The notes under the pieces: generated by a model
The model's input: only the letters and a program-made list of their open reading frames with translations
The model's database searches: none
Told to the model about the DNA's origin: nothing
Made by a program: the position numbers and the translations under genes
Assembly: GCA_030435675.1 (NCBI GenBank)
Contig: CM059625.1
Coordinates: forward strand, 16,988,001 to 17,052,000
Direction of reading: 5' to 3'
Length of the DNA: 64,000 nucleotides
Origin: Steinernema hermaphroditum
Taxonomy: Eukaryota; Nematoda; Chromadorea; Rhabditida; Steinernematidae
In this document: positions 1 through 12,540 of the stretch, one piece after another
How positions within the stretch are numbered: the first letter of the stretch is position 1
Layout: every line of letters begins with the position of its first letter

Positions 1-826
1 CGCTTTTGGGGGTCCCCAATGTGACGACAGACTCGGCCAAGTCGAGTATGTCCAAATCCCAGATAGTGATGTCGCCTTCGATGCTACCAACAGCCACCAA
101 GTTTCCTTTCCGGTTGTCAGTTCCAGGATCGAACAGAATTCGCTCGACATGCAGAGCAGGAGATGGCAGATCGTAGTGGTGGTGCACATACCAATCCTTC
201 TCGTCGTGGTTGTAAAGGTAGCAGACCAAAGCACTTTCATCCTAAATTTGCATTGAAACATAGGAGACAAACCCTAAGTCGCACCTCTTCACATTTAAGA
301 GCAGCCACAAGATTGTCGTTTTCTTTGATTTCCAAATCCCCGGCATCCGATTCATTATCACTGTCAACGACATTCGTCATATAAGGATCATCACTGTTGT
401 TGGCGTAGCACGCGATTCCGCGGAGACCTTCTCTACAATGTTAACTTGACTCGCGATCATGGATCAACTATCAACCTGTCATCCTTAGACTCTTCTTTGT
501 CATAATCTTCCATTTTGTATTCATCGTCTTTGTCACCAGTGGCCTCAGCTAAATTCGTCATGGAACCCCGAAGACCTTTTTTTCCTTGCTGAGCTTCCGG
601 TGTCTGCTCGCTGTCTGACGCCATATGCTCATCGTCGGACGTTTCATTAATACCAGCTAAAAAGCAAGAAAACTAAGGTAATTACACTGAAAGAGTTGCA
701 GCGCTTGCCATTATCGATGAGCTGTCGAATCTCCTCGATTGGCAGCTTGACCTTTTCGGGTTTGGCTTTAGCCACTCCACGTTTTACCCAAACAGCGGAT
801 GAGACAATATTGAGCTTAGTACTCAT
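1..826 (-). CDS. PWP1: PWP1-like WD40 ribosome-biogenesis protein (5' part, cut by window start)
   Basis: Periodic tryptophan protein 1 is a nucleolar WD40 protein of ribosome biogenesis and rDNA chromatin. Exons read on the minus strand: 826-709, 656-476, 432-285 and 241-1, continuing beyond the window. The start was set at 826 because the next residues include AVWVKRGVAKAKPEKVKL, matching the PWP1 N-terminus, and an unpaired splice acceptor lies 7 bases upstream. A DDEYKMEDYDKEE acidic stretch, then GLRGIACYANNSDDPY and YLYNHDEKDWYVHH follow in family order. The last visible exon enters the first WD repeat (GDITIWDLDILDLAES). Intron 1 uses a GC donor (G|GCAAGC). Introns 2 and 3 are 43 bp each. 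Family assignment is firm; the C-terminal propeller lies outside the window. Confidence 0.9.
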
Positions 827-3800
827 TTTTGATCTGAAAACGATAAGCAGATCATTGGGACAAGCGAAAGTTGTCAACATTAAGCGCTATAGTCTATGGA
901 TCGCAAAAAAATAGACACTGTAAACAGCGTAATAGCGTCAAATTTTACATGCTACAATAAAAATTACTTTGGCTTCAAAATACAGGGAAATGTGTGTATA
1001 GTACAGGTGAAGGGCGATTGGAGAACGTCCGAACTTTCCACTGACGTGCGTCTTTTCGTGTCGGGATATGAAGCCGTCGATCGTCACATCCTATTATATC
1101 GTACAGTTTAAATGATTTGTCAGGATCATCATCGAAAGAAGAAGTGTCGTGTTTGTTGTTGGTACAGCACATGGCGCCAAACATGTAAACACATGGAGTG
1201 GATAGAACGGTATATATGGACCACTTATTTATATGTGTTTTGCAGTACATGAATGCTAAACTGTAACAATACTTCTTTATAAAAAAGCGCGTCAGATTGG
1301 TCAAACTGGGAATGGTAAATTGACGATGTTTTAAATGTCAATTATTAGTATGCTCACACTAGTGAAGTATTTGACGTTAGCGTACTTAGTGAATTTAAAA
1401 CACACAGAGCCTCGCAAGAACATGATGTTTTCGGGTTTTGGTACCGGGGAAAACCACATGAAAAACTTGGAAAAAAGCAACGTGCTAAACGATGTCGTGG
1501 TGCATGAACCTCATGTAACAAAACTCATTTTGATGGCTTCAAGGAACCGTTCTGGGATATATGTCAGGAAATGAGTTGAAGGACACCGCTTTCTTAGAGC
1601 ATACCGACCGTTTTTCGGAAGCCACTTATGCAAATGAAGTCGGCAATGTTCTAAGAAGCACAGGAAAATCCAGCGACTCCTCAGCCTGTGACACTCAACA
1701 TAATAAAATCGATACGCGAGTGAGGCGCCGTTAATTGGTGGCAGTGAACACTCTTTTTTTTTCAACGCAAAAACAGAAACCCTCGCCTGTTAAAGAGAGT
1801 AGAAGCAGAGGATTTTCGCTAACAGAGCACGGCACTCGCCCGCCTTGACTCCGCTAGAGACTAGTGTCTATCGACGCACACAGCTTCTATGCCGTTATTC
1901 TAATTACTATATGGACCAGTGCTTTTGCGAATCCTTCTCGCGTCCGATACCGTAACGGGCCATTGTTACCGTGCTACGTTTGAGCGTAATGACAGCTGAT
2001 CTTTTCAGGTAATTAAATCCGATTCAATGGCTGTCGATTGTGCATTTGAGCTGTGTATTAAATATAACGTAAGTTCGTTTGTTGATTGCGTTGCTATCTC
2101 CAACACAGGGTTACATTAAATTACATGCATTTCTGTATTTCAGATTCTATGGACGCAAAATATTTGCAGGAGGTCTCCCGCAGATGAGCTTGCGGGAGGC
2201 AGACCCTGACAATGTATGTCAGTGCTTCCTGTATTATCTAATCTGTGTACATTTCAGTTGGAGGCCCCCCCTGGGCCCGTAATTTTTTTAACAAAGGAAG
2301 ATTGCCCCCCCCCCTCCAATAATATTTTATTTAAAGATGTGTTGTGTAATAAATTTTTCGTGTGTAATATGTGATCGATATACCAGCATGTTATGGACGG
2401 GGTTGATGTTCTTGAGATACAACAAACAGCTTAATGTATGTACATAGTACTGACAAGTGAGACGTCGGGGAGTTCTGCCAAGAATCGGTCATGAGAATAG
2501 CATCTAAGTGACTTTACCAACCATTCTTTTAAAATATATTCACACTACAATGGCTAAAATAGCTCAGTGAATGGCAAAGTTTGCTCACTGCGTCTGCACG
2601 TAATACCATCAGTAGCTTAAGCGATTAAAGGCATTTGTCCACGGTGAAACATATTTCAACTTTCTCGGGATAGACCTGAAATTCCAGCGGTTGATGATGG
2701 ACAAAAGCCTACGGCTGTGGAGCATACAATTAGGAAAATGCATGTGGCATCTTGCCTTGCATGGCCAATTTCTGCTACGCAGTCGAGCACTTAGTCGATA
2801 TAACATATACGAATAACTTCATATCCACCAAAATACAGGGTACAAGCTATTGAGCACATTGCACAAAGCTAGCTGTCAACATTTAGAGCACAATGAAAAC
2901 ACATCTATGCTCCCGATGGTATGTAGCTTGCCCACGTGTTTACAGAAGCCGTCGGCTGTGTAAATTTAATTACCACTGCACCACATTACAACCTACAGAA
3001 AAACACACATAATACGACTTTTTGTGACGGCATTAATCCAGTTACATTTCTTTCGCTTCCACTGAACTCACTCTTGGAGCTAGACTAGGTTAACTTATCG
3101 AAAGTTTGGTTCACGGATAACAAATTACCTCCGCAAAATGCAAATTTTATGCAGGCGATTTCGTAGTTGTTCTTCGCGTCTTTTTCAAATTTTAACGGCT
3201 AACGCTAACGTAGATAACTGTAGTTTCAAGTGTTCAGGTGTGAAAACGGCTTGTAGCTTTAGTTTAGGTTACAATTAAAAAGTATCGTGAAAGATGTAAC
3301 TAAGCACCGTGTGTTTAAAACAGGTTGCCTCCTACTGTAAACGTATCAGCAACAGACATAAAAAATATGAAGTAACGACGTTTCCTTTGGTTAGAGAATT
3401 AAATAATAGACATTTGCACTACGTAGCAAATACAGTAGGATATACAAAAATACAACGCATAGGACGTTTATAAACATATGCACTTTTTGAGCAGTCTGTA
3501 ATAATATAAGAATTTTCTACTACTACCATTCATTGCAATTTGCTATTTATTCATTTTTCGTAATCAATTCGAATTTGATTTGTCTCGTTTTCGAAGTGCA
3601 ATAGCATTCCGGATAAAGTTTGAATTCCATGGAATAGGCTCAGGTGTACGAGAAGAAAACATCAAGGATCGCGATGATAGATCTGCTAAACTTCAAAGCC
3701 TATAGACCTGTGTTCCGACATTTATGTACTGTGTCGAAGTTCTAGGGTTAGCGCTGTCTGTGGCTGTCCTTCCACACATATTCTTTGATATGCTCATCGC

Positions 3801-4780
3801 AACATCTCACTCAATCAAAACATGGAAATTGTTTATAAAAACGGAAGTGTTGTATTGTTTTTGAAATCGTATCCGAACCACTGAAGCCGATTTATATCCT
3901 TTGTACAATTCTTATGCTTGCTGAACATGCGCAAAACCTATGTCAAAACGCTGATATCACAAAGAAAAAAGTCAAAGAATAACAGGAAATACGAAACCGT
4001 GCGAATAGCAGACTCTGTTACATGTAGGGGCTTTACGGTTACAGGACATTCGCAACTGTCGAATGTGTTGTCCAGTTATTCTAAGATCGCTTTATGTGCA
4101 TATTTTGAATCGTTTCCATCATTGTCTTCCGTCCTGTCCTTTCGTATTTTCTTGAACGCATTTGCGAAAATTTATCCTTTTACGCTTACTTACTGTTACT
4201 CTTACTGCCTATTCCGCCCTTGGAAGGTACAGTCATAAAACAGCTGCGGAAACAAAATAACACTTCCTATGACCGCAATGTTCGTTATGACACATCGTCT
4301 AGGAAACAATTATATGATCAGATGGCGAACTTCGCCAGGTCCCAGGTCAGATGACTTAGCGCCGAATTAACAATTCAATTAAGGAGCGATCGGCATCCAG
4401 AAAGGGAAAACAAATACGTAGCAATCACGTAGCGGGAAGACCTGGCAGGTGCTTTTTATTTACGTACAATAAGGTTCAATGCCATTCCGAGCTATGGATA
4501 GCGGGAGTAATCTGTCATTCGCCGATGTGCCGACTTCCAATTGGCGACCTTTTGCATTTCAAATATTAGCCCTATCCGATCGGATCCTTGCAACTGCACG
4601 TGTGCGTTGCTCATGTGCGAGGACCTCTTGCCCATGAGGCATCTAAGACCTCATGTGTAGGAGTTTATTTGCAAAGTATGCTTAATTACTTTCCCAACGT
4701 GACGTGTAAGTGCCATTTTTGCACTTTAGGAACCTTCTTGTTGATTGGCATTTTTTTAATTGCGCTACGATACTTCAGAC
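827..4780. other. Intergenic region, no supported gene
   Basis: About 4 kb between the divergent PWP1 and chemoreceptor-like genes. Open frames here are 60-110 codons, overlap on both strands and resemble nothing I know. Visible structure is limited to a GC-rich hairpin near 2174-2201, a run of ten C at 2305-2314 close to another C-rich patch at about 2263-2278, and AT-rich filler. Confidence 0.6.
833..845 (-). promoter_or_regulatory. Probable trans-splice acceptor of PWP1
   Basis: On the minus strand the sequence reads a T-rich tract, TTTTCAG, then ATCAAAA and the PWP1 ATG. No upstream coding exon pairs with this acceptor, so spliced-leader addition is inferred. Confidence 0.6.
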
Positions 4781-7267
4781 ATGATCACGGGTGCTGATTG
4801 GTTCGCAGGACTGTCCCTACTTTTCATCGGAGTCTTTGGAATAGTCCTGCACCTCATCGAGATGTCAGCGATGACGAAGCTCACTTATCGCTATGTGGGA
4901 TTCCGTTTCATTCTGAGCCAGTCTGTCGCTGATGTTCTTATGTTGATACAATTCGGCGTGTGGCCCGGGATGATAATTTTTACAAAGAACTCGCTAATTT
5001 TGGAAAGCATGAGGATTGTTGTGCACATATACATGGATGGTGTATGGTAGGTCCTTTGTACTCAACATGAAGGCAGATGTTTTCATTTTTTCATGGAGTA
5101 TAGGGTATATCTTATTGGACATTCTTAAAGTTCACGACCGTACACATCACGAATACGCAGTTTGATTCTTGCTCAAAAATGATGCTTAGGGTGTTTGCGG
5201 TTCACTAGAAGCAATAGCCTTATATTCGATAAGCCAATCTTCGAGTGGGGTGATTTACAAAAATCTTTGAAGCGTGATCAAATCTTATGGTTATCGAAAG
5301 TATATACAAGCCCAGTAAAGGGTTAATCACATTGGATATAAGACGATCAGATATACAATGAGAGAGTCGATCTCTTTGGATGTCAATCAATGCCACCAAT
5401 TCACACGGATTCCGTATCAGAAACTTGATGAAAAACATTTAGGTTCTCCGTGTGTTACATGAGTGTTGTAATTTCGGTGACCCGTTTGGTATGCGTCAAA
5501 TATCCTATGCGTTTCCGCCAACTTAGACATAGAACATGCTATCGCATCAGCGCTGGTGCATGGATACTGGCATTCGTTCAATCTGGAATAATGCACTGCA
5601 TGCCTTGGTTAGTTTTGCCGATTGTTCGCTTTGGTATGTCGTCATCTAGGTTCGAGTCCCTGCACTACGACGAGCAAGGCTACGGCATGACGGGCGATTG
5701 GGTGAAGCATGCAACTCAAGGAACGCAGACATACTACCTCACCATGAGTGCTATCATTATAGTAACCTACTTAGTAGTCTACAGCATTGCTGCAGCGTTG
5801 ATTGTGGTGCAAAAGAATGTATGTCGGACACAGAATCACACAGTGTTCCAGTGCGACTGCTTTAGATGATGCTAAAGCTTACTTTGCCTAAAAGAAGTTC
5901 AGCGATGAACCTGGTAAATGGAACTAGAGGCTCCATGCTCCTTCGTAATCAAGCTATCGCCGTGGAAGTGAGACTGATGATTCCTTGTGCCGCCAGTGCT
6001 GTTATCTACATCATAGGTGAGTTGTTCATCGAAGTCTTTGGATGATAAAAAAGGCAAGGTGTTCATCATGTCTCGGTAGCAGGAAGTATTTTGTATCAAA
6101 TTGTTTTCATTGCCCAGCATCTACTGAATTATCTTTACAGCTTCCGGCATCTAGAATAAATGCGCTGTGCACCGCAACCAAATTACGATCATGACCCTTG
6201 AGTGCGATCTTAATCGATCTTAATGCATAGTGTAAGGTATTCGCTTCATGACGGCAAACAACCATAGGTCAAAAATGTTTGAAATAAAGCCGGTGAACAG
6301 CTGTGTATTACAGCGCCTTGTGCCTCTGGGCGCACATCGCATATGATTGCTTTTTTCAACGAAGACCCCAATATCTGACCTCCAGATCTCGGCTATTTTC
6401 GTACAATTAGCTTCGATTTTCGGGCTTTCTTCGTCAGATTCCATATTATGATAACATGCGACCTATTTGTCATGTGACAATAATCTGGAATTGTAACAAG
6501 AAGAAAGCACTATTCTAGGTTACTCCTTACCGTCTAGCTGAGGTTAGGTTTTAGTTAAAAAAGAAAACAACACAATGATTTTACAATAAAACTGAATTAC
6601 ACTAAAACAATGGAAATCTACGAATTTAGTATTGCCGACATGTTTCTGTCAAAATATGTGATATAAATAATACACATGACGTCAATACACAGATTCATTT
6701 AACAAAATGAAAATTTTCTCCGCTTCAGCGATTTGCATTATATGAGAGTTGTTTCCATCCCTTGTTATTATGCATATATTAATGGGTGATTCTATGAAAA
6801 CGGGGCCTTTCACCTTTCATCGACTATAGTGATCATTAAAGCATGAGCATGAAGCAAGTTCCTGAATTTTATAACACCCCTGAACATAAATCTAACCTCA
6901 GTCGAAAATAAGCGGAACACACCTGTTTTCTGATAAGCACCTGCATGCTGGAAGAGTGATCGCCTCCAAGTAACCCAACGTTTCAGGCCAGATCCTCGTA
7001 AACGGCGGCGTAGGACAAGGCAAGTGGACGGGCTACGCCGTTATGGTCATATTCTCCATGCAATCGCTGGTCAACCCTGTATTACGGATTGTGTTCAGTG
7101 AAACGCTTCGCTGCGAGATTTACCGGGTCTTCTGCGTCAAAGCGGGGAAACTTACAACAACCCCTTTGTTCACGGTCAACAAGCTACCGCTACCTTCTCT
7201 TTTTGGCGGTCCCAGCACCGCCGGGCAGCAGAACGTCGTTGTCCACACAAATGTCCATTTGAACTAA
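4781..7267 (+). CDS. Nematode serpentine (chemoreceptor-like) 7TM GPCR
   Basis: Exons 4781-5046, 5443-5818, 5866-6016 and 6987-7267 join in phase to give 357 aa. Seven hydrophobic segments are visible: TM1 around AGLSLLFIGVFGIVLHLIEM, TM2 FILSQSVADVLMLIQFGVWP, TM3 VCYMSVVISVTRLVCV, TM4 GAWILAFVQSGIMHCMPWLV, TM5 SAIIIVTYLVVYSIAAALIV, TM6 LMIPCAASAVIYIIG and TM7 VMVIFSMQSLVNPVLRIVF. The DRY position reads VTRLVCVKYP and TM7 keeps only NPVLR, which is usual for nematode serpentine receptors and unlike classical amine or peptide receptors. I place it in the Srg/Srx-type superfamily but cannot fix the family. The start at 4781 follows an acceptor-like CTTCAG by two bases. The receptor presumably sits in the plasma membrane of chemosensory neurons; the ligand is unknown. 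Intron 3 is 970 bp. Confidence 0.85.
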
Positions 7268-7563
7268 GTCGGCCGCATCATTAGTGCGTCCGCGCGGCTC
7301 CGGCCCACACCAAGAACGCTGTGCGTTTGATTGCGCTTTCCTACTCCTAACTAACTGTTCGGCGAGGAAACTACACTTATCGCAATATGGGCCGCTTTGT
7401 TGAATGCCCAATGGATTTGTTAGGAGAACGTTGAGTTGCCGAAATGTCCATTAAGCTTCTGCATTTGTTTAATTGTCATCGTTCAGTTCAAAATTGAAGA
7501 TGTCCTGTGTATTAGTTACTTGTTATTTCATTGAACACATCCGTTCCTTCATTCTCATAGCAA

Positions 7564-7569
7564 AATAAA
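7564..7569 (+). terminator. Polyadenylation signal of the 4781-7267 receptor
   Basis: AATAAA about 300 bases after the stop codon, the first canonical signal downstream. Confidence 0.5.
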
Positions 7570-8387
7570 TAATGCTTCGCTGCGTCGCTATTGTTACTTT
7601 GAATCGTAGTCACTGAGCCGTCACATAGAGCTGCTGGAGGATGTGTTACGACTTCACTCTTGTAGATGAAAGCCGTCGGCATGTCGGCGCATTTTTGTTA
7701 TTGGCATGTTTGTTCGCCGAAGGCTAACAGAAATTGATAGCGAAAACAAAGAGATGTGCACTTTGTTAGGCACGTTTGTTCTAATTTGCCACCCTTAGGT
7801 CATCGGTCTTGCTGAACGGACACACATACTAATATTCTTGGCGGTCAGTCTGTAAGACGTCTTTATCCCTTATATTATTTCATTACGGAGGGGGCGGCGC
7901 TTTCGAGGCTTGCCGAGTCTAGTGGGGGAGAAACGCGTCAGCGAAGGAGGAGGACCTTATCTGTTTACCCTTCAGAATATTCTCTATCTTTTTTTTTCGC
8001 CTTGCGTTTCATCAACGTCCTGTTTCCCCGTCAAACTTGGCCTTTCGAATAACAGCTTAACGCCTCAGCTAGCAAATAACAACGTAACACCCGTGTTTTG
8101 GGTTGTTTTGCTTTTGTGCTGGTGTTTTAGCTTTCGTTCCACTGAAACAATTAGAGTGTTTAAGTCGCTGAATGGCCACTAATGGGATGTTGCGGATGGC
8201 GACCAAGAAAATGTTGAAGGCGTTTAGGCAATATTCATTTTATATTGCTTCATTGCATCTGTTAGTTTCTGAGCAACGCGGCAACACAATGAGATTATAA
8301 GTTTTTGCCCCTCACGCCCAACCGCATAAGCGCGAATGTAGCTTCCGGGCAGTCAGAGTCAGGGCTGCCAACAATTATGCTATTTTC

Positions 8388-8401
8388 CATTTTTCAGTAA
8401 C
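8388..8401 (+). promoter_or_regulatory. Probable trans-splice acceptor of the FMRFamide-receptor-like gene
   Basis: A TTTTCCATTTTTCAG acceptor ends at 8397, four bases before the ATG at 8402, with no upstream coding exon to pair with it. This supports both the start codon and spliced-leader addition. Confidence 0.65.
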
Positions 8402-11400
8402 ATGAACGACACAACGTTCGACTCGGTTGAGTGCAGTATTCTGGCGAGCGAGTGCGTTTGCCACCAAGTTTATCAATTCTATGAGTGGCACGAAAAACTC
8501 GTGCTCGGCCTCATCGGCCTGCCGGTCATCTGCTTCGGACTCGGCGCGAACCTATTGTCGGCGTTAATATTCAGCCATCGTCTGATGGCCTCGTCGCCCC
8601 TCAACTGGTACTTGACGGTTCTATCGCTATCCGATTCGCTGGTCCTCCTATCCGCCTTCTTCGTGCTCACTTTACCACGGCTTGGAGAGTTTTTGATGCT
8701 CTGGAACTCGACGAGCATGAGGTAAGAAATTGTGAGTCAGAAGTCGCTGGGGCGCAAAAGGTCGACTCCATTCGGGGAAGACTTAATCGCTTGCTTTCCG
8801 ACGGGCGGCCTACGGTTTCCGGCTGATGCCGAACAGAGCCAGCTGAGTTTGTTCGAATGTCTGACGGCGTCCGTTCTATTCAGTTACGCTTAAAGTAATT
8901 CCAACAATCAGTTTATCCTTGAATTCAACGCTCTCAGTCTGTATTTGGAAAGGACGTGTGGGCACGGGCCCCATATGGGTTAGTGTATGAGGAGATGTGA
9001 GTGTGTGCTCAAAAGTCTCCTGGGGATTAGTCACGAATGGAAGTGTTAGAAAGAAAAAGGCGTTTCGAAAACGAGTGGGAGAGAGATATGAGTGCATTGC
9101 TACATTTCGCGCTCAGCATTGATTTTGAACATCAACGAAACGGTTGAAGGCGCAAGAAAAGATTAAGTCGTTTCGGCAACAATGGTGAGGGAACGACCAA
9201 AAAACAAATAAATTATAGGCCCGCTCCGGCATCACATTCAATAAACATGTGTTTTTTAATTAAAAATTGTATTTTTCAGCTATCTGACAACGCCTTACAT
9301 GTATGGAATGATGATGTTGGCGCAGACTGTCAGGTAAGTGGGGTAATAATGGGACACCGAACTGGCAAATACCTGCAATTCTCAATACTCCCTCAAAATT
9401 AAGCGTGTCCTATACATCCTGACTAAATTGCCAGATAAGCGCTGTACTTGTTGGTCAATGTAGAAGTTGTCAGAGGAAAGCAGTTGCCCTTTATTAACTA
9501 ACATAAGCTCCATAAATCAAAGGGGATTCCCAAGAGGGCATGTGTCCCGTTCTCCGCACATATATTCATAATTTCGATTTTCAGTACTGGTCACTTTACC
9601 ACACTAAGACGGAAAAGCATCTCATGTACATGACCGTTTCTTCCAAATTGTATTCCATTTTCACTTCGGACAGTTTCGGAACTTGTATGAGCTTAATTTT
9701 AAGTGTCCGTCCTCGTATCAATTCTGACCCGTCATGATAGTTCAGGGAGTGAAATGCTGACCTTATTGGATTAGATGTAACGAAATGGAGATTAAAAGTG
9801 AATTACCATTTCATGGCAACAAAAAAATCTAAGAGGTTCGGAAAGCAGTGCACAGGATTTGGCATAAAAATGCGTGAATGCACCTGATTAAGAATAATCC
9901 CCAAAGGCCGTCAGTATAAGGCTTCCAGCTCTACGTATCAAGAACTACGCATATTTTTACACTTAATGTTGATTGCGCAGTTAAGAGAACATTGACCATC
10001 ACTGTACGCAGATTTAAGCGGGGACCGAACATCCCTAGAACACGTCGAACATGCTAGGAATTCTGACCTTGCGGCCAATTGAGTCCTACGGTTATAGCTT
10101 TATGTGTTCGTACTCTCAAATTTCAAAACACCCCTATTTTCACCTTCGTACTGGCGATAGTTTTGGTATCAACGTCCTTTACACTACAATTATTTGAAAT
10201 CGACTGCGGCATATAATAGAAGTTGCAATTATTCAATTACGACTCTCGAACGCTTGCTCCCATGTTGCATCACCGCACATTCAATGATTGTTCTCTTCAT
10301 TGATCTCATATTAATGACAAAAACTGGATGATACCACATAATACCATCGAACCATTCTAGTCTAAGACAACGCTGACAGTACTGAATCAGTCATACCGTT
10401 ACATTCATTCTACCACATTGCCGTAGCCCATTTCCACGCTCACGCCTGCTAGAAAAAACCACACGCCTGTGTTTTGCAACGCTTTAATTTATCAAAAACA
10501 ACCTCTGCAGATAATAGGATTGCAGATTATCCAGCTGCCCCGTTCTCATCCTGAGTCACTACTGGCTCCAGAAATTTTTTCCTTAGTACACCGACACACA
10601 TCAGCTAACGCAAAACAAACGAAGAAACGTTGTGTTTTCAGCGTCTGGATGACCACTGGCGCGTCGGTTCACCGCTACATCGGTGTTTGTCTTCCCTTCA
10701 AGGCCTCAACCCTTCTTCGGCGTCGGAACGTGACTTCATTTCTCTTTTCGCTCGTCGTTTTTTCCATCCTTTTCAATAGCACGCGCTTCTTTGAAGTACG
10801 AGTAATCAACTCGTGCTATAGGAGCAACATTAATGCCATTATGCCGGTAACACAGCTACAGGAGTTATAAATGCAGCTATTATTTCAGGTTCTCGCGCCA
10901 ACGACCTTACGACTGAATTCAGCTTATCGGCTGATATTTTTCGGATGGGCCTATACGGCGCTCATGTTTGTTGTTCCGTTCTCTCTACTCATCTTCTTCA
11001 ATTGGCAAGTGCTACTGGCAGTTCGTCGACAAAATAGACGTCATCCGGTGGGCGGCGGAGCGGACAGGGCGGAAAAGAAGGAGCGGCAAACGTCCGTCAT
11101 GCTTGTGGCCATCGTGCTCCTGTTTCTGTCATGCAACACACTGGCGTTCGTGGTGAACCTGCTGGAAAATCTAGGTCTCGACAGCGGCGTCTACATCTCG
11201 TTGGTCACGTACAATAACCTCTTGGTAACATGGATCTGAACGAGCCGATACAATGTGAATAATTCCAGGTCATGATCAATGCCTCCTGCAACATATTCAT
11301 CTACATCTTCTTCTCCGACAAGTATCGACTCCTTCTGCAACACTATCTCAGCTGCGACTGGTCGCGAAACGGCGAATTGCTCATCGAACACACCTATTGA
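8402..11400 (+). CDS. FMRFamide-peptide-receptor-like class A GPCR (FRPR type)
   Basis: Exons 8402-8721, 9280-9333, 10642-10846, 10889-11224 and 11269-11400 give 348 aa, in phase throughout. TM1 includes LIGLPVICFGLGANLLSALI and TM2 SPLNWYLTVLSLSDSLVLLS. TM3 ends in ASVHRYIGVCLPFKA, where the usual ERY/DRY is HRY. TM5 carries FVVPFSLLIFFNWQVLLAVR, TM6 SVMLVAIVLLFLSCNTLAF and TM7 NASCNIFIYIFFSDKYR. SPLNWY in TM2 and RYIGVCLPF after TM3 are typical of the nematode FRPR/Drosophila FMRFaR group, so a neuropeptide ligand is inferred. It lies in the same orientation as the unrelated receptor upstream. Introns 3 and 4 are 42 and 44 bp, introns 1 and 2 are 558 and 1308 bp. The third intracellular loop is basic (RRQNRRH) as expected for G-protein coupling. 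Confidence 0.88.
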
Positions 11401-12540
11401 ACGTGCGAGAAAATGGAATGTTACTACAAAACGACACGGGTGTTCCTCAGTTCCCTTGTTTCCCTCAGCTTTACAAATTGTGCCTTTGATTGACTGTCTT
11501 GTATTTGTGCATAATATGAGGTCTAGAATAAAGCGCACATCAACGTAATATTGTAGCGATGTGGAATACAATAAAAATCAGGAAGAATATGCGTTGTAGT
11601 CGTGCGGCTATATTGCAAAAAAGAAAAAAGTTTTCTTCCGGCAAGGAACAATAGGCGTGAATTAATTGGATTGCGTGTGAGCAGCAGAGACCTTTGCGAG
11701 TCGACCATAATTAGTTCAATTAACCAAACCCGTTTCTCGAGCGAAGCACATTAGGAAGGTGCAAAGTCTCGTGCTTTGTTATCAGCGCATAACTTAGTAA
11801 GCTTTTCCTGATAGGGGAGAAATATTGATGTGGACTGCATTTTACTAATTAACAACGCGAGAAGCGAAATATTGTCATTTGCCAAAATCCACGGCACGTC
11901 CCATTAAGTGCTCGAAGGAGTCGCGCGACCGACGCTGCCCGAAGAGTATCTCAAACAGATTTCTTGCACAAGGCACTACGGTGGTCTCTCTCAGTGGCCG
12001 CTTGCCAAAACAGCAGCGCCCCCTCCCCCTACTCTCTTCTCCCCCGCTAGCGCGGTTACGACTGCTTTGTGTTCTACGCCATTCTTGCGCCTATTTTTCC
12101 GTCGTCGCTAGCGACAGCGCTCACACCGTTCGGTAGCCGACATCGGAAGGCGATCCGTGAGCCAAATGGAAAACAGTGAAGCTAAACTGTTGTGCTGGTG
12201 GCACGTCGAGAATGTATAAGCTGTGGGGAGAAGTGTGACATGGGTCGGCACAGTCGCTGCGTCTGATGTGATATTAACAAAGAATGCGGAGAGAGGTTCT
12301 CGCAAAAAGCACCTATTGTGGCTTGTGTGGCTAAGGAGCCGACCACTACTACTAACACAGTTCTCAAAGTCCATACTAATCCGGGCGGAAAAGCGAAAGA
12401 AGCAGGAACACATCGAAAGAAAATATTGTCTTGTTCGCGTCGTTTTCGATCGCGCCCCAGAGAAGAGCGACCCGTATTGATTACGTTCTCCTATTTTAGC
12501 TGGTCGACGCCTTACACACAGTCCTGTTGTAACCGCGACG
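11401..12540 (+). other. Intergenic region and probable MASK promoter/5' UTR
   Basis: After the FRPR-like 3' UTR the sequence becomes C/T-rich (about 12015-12050) and then runs into the MASK start. An acceptor-like CTATTTTAG ends near 12500, about 40 bases before the MASK ATG, and may be its trans-splice site. No coding exon is seen. Confidence 0.5.
11527..11532 (+). terminator. Polyadenylation signal of the FRPR-like gene
   Basis: AATAAA 126 bases after the stop codon. Confidence 0.55.

Larger units (their letters stand above)
7268..8401 (+). other. 3' UTR and intergenic region between two GPCR genes
   Basis: Contains the probable 3' UTR of the upstream receptor. The rest shows no conserved coding exon. 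The short open frames at 7910-8182 and 7190-7411 look random. Confidence 0.6.

Noticed and set aside
2174..2201. GC-rich hairpin resembling a terminator or small RNA precursor
   Set aside because: The stem is about 8-9 bp with a bulge, too short for a microRNA precursor, and rho-type terminators do not apply in a nematode.
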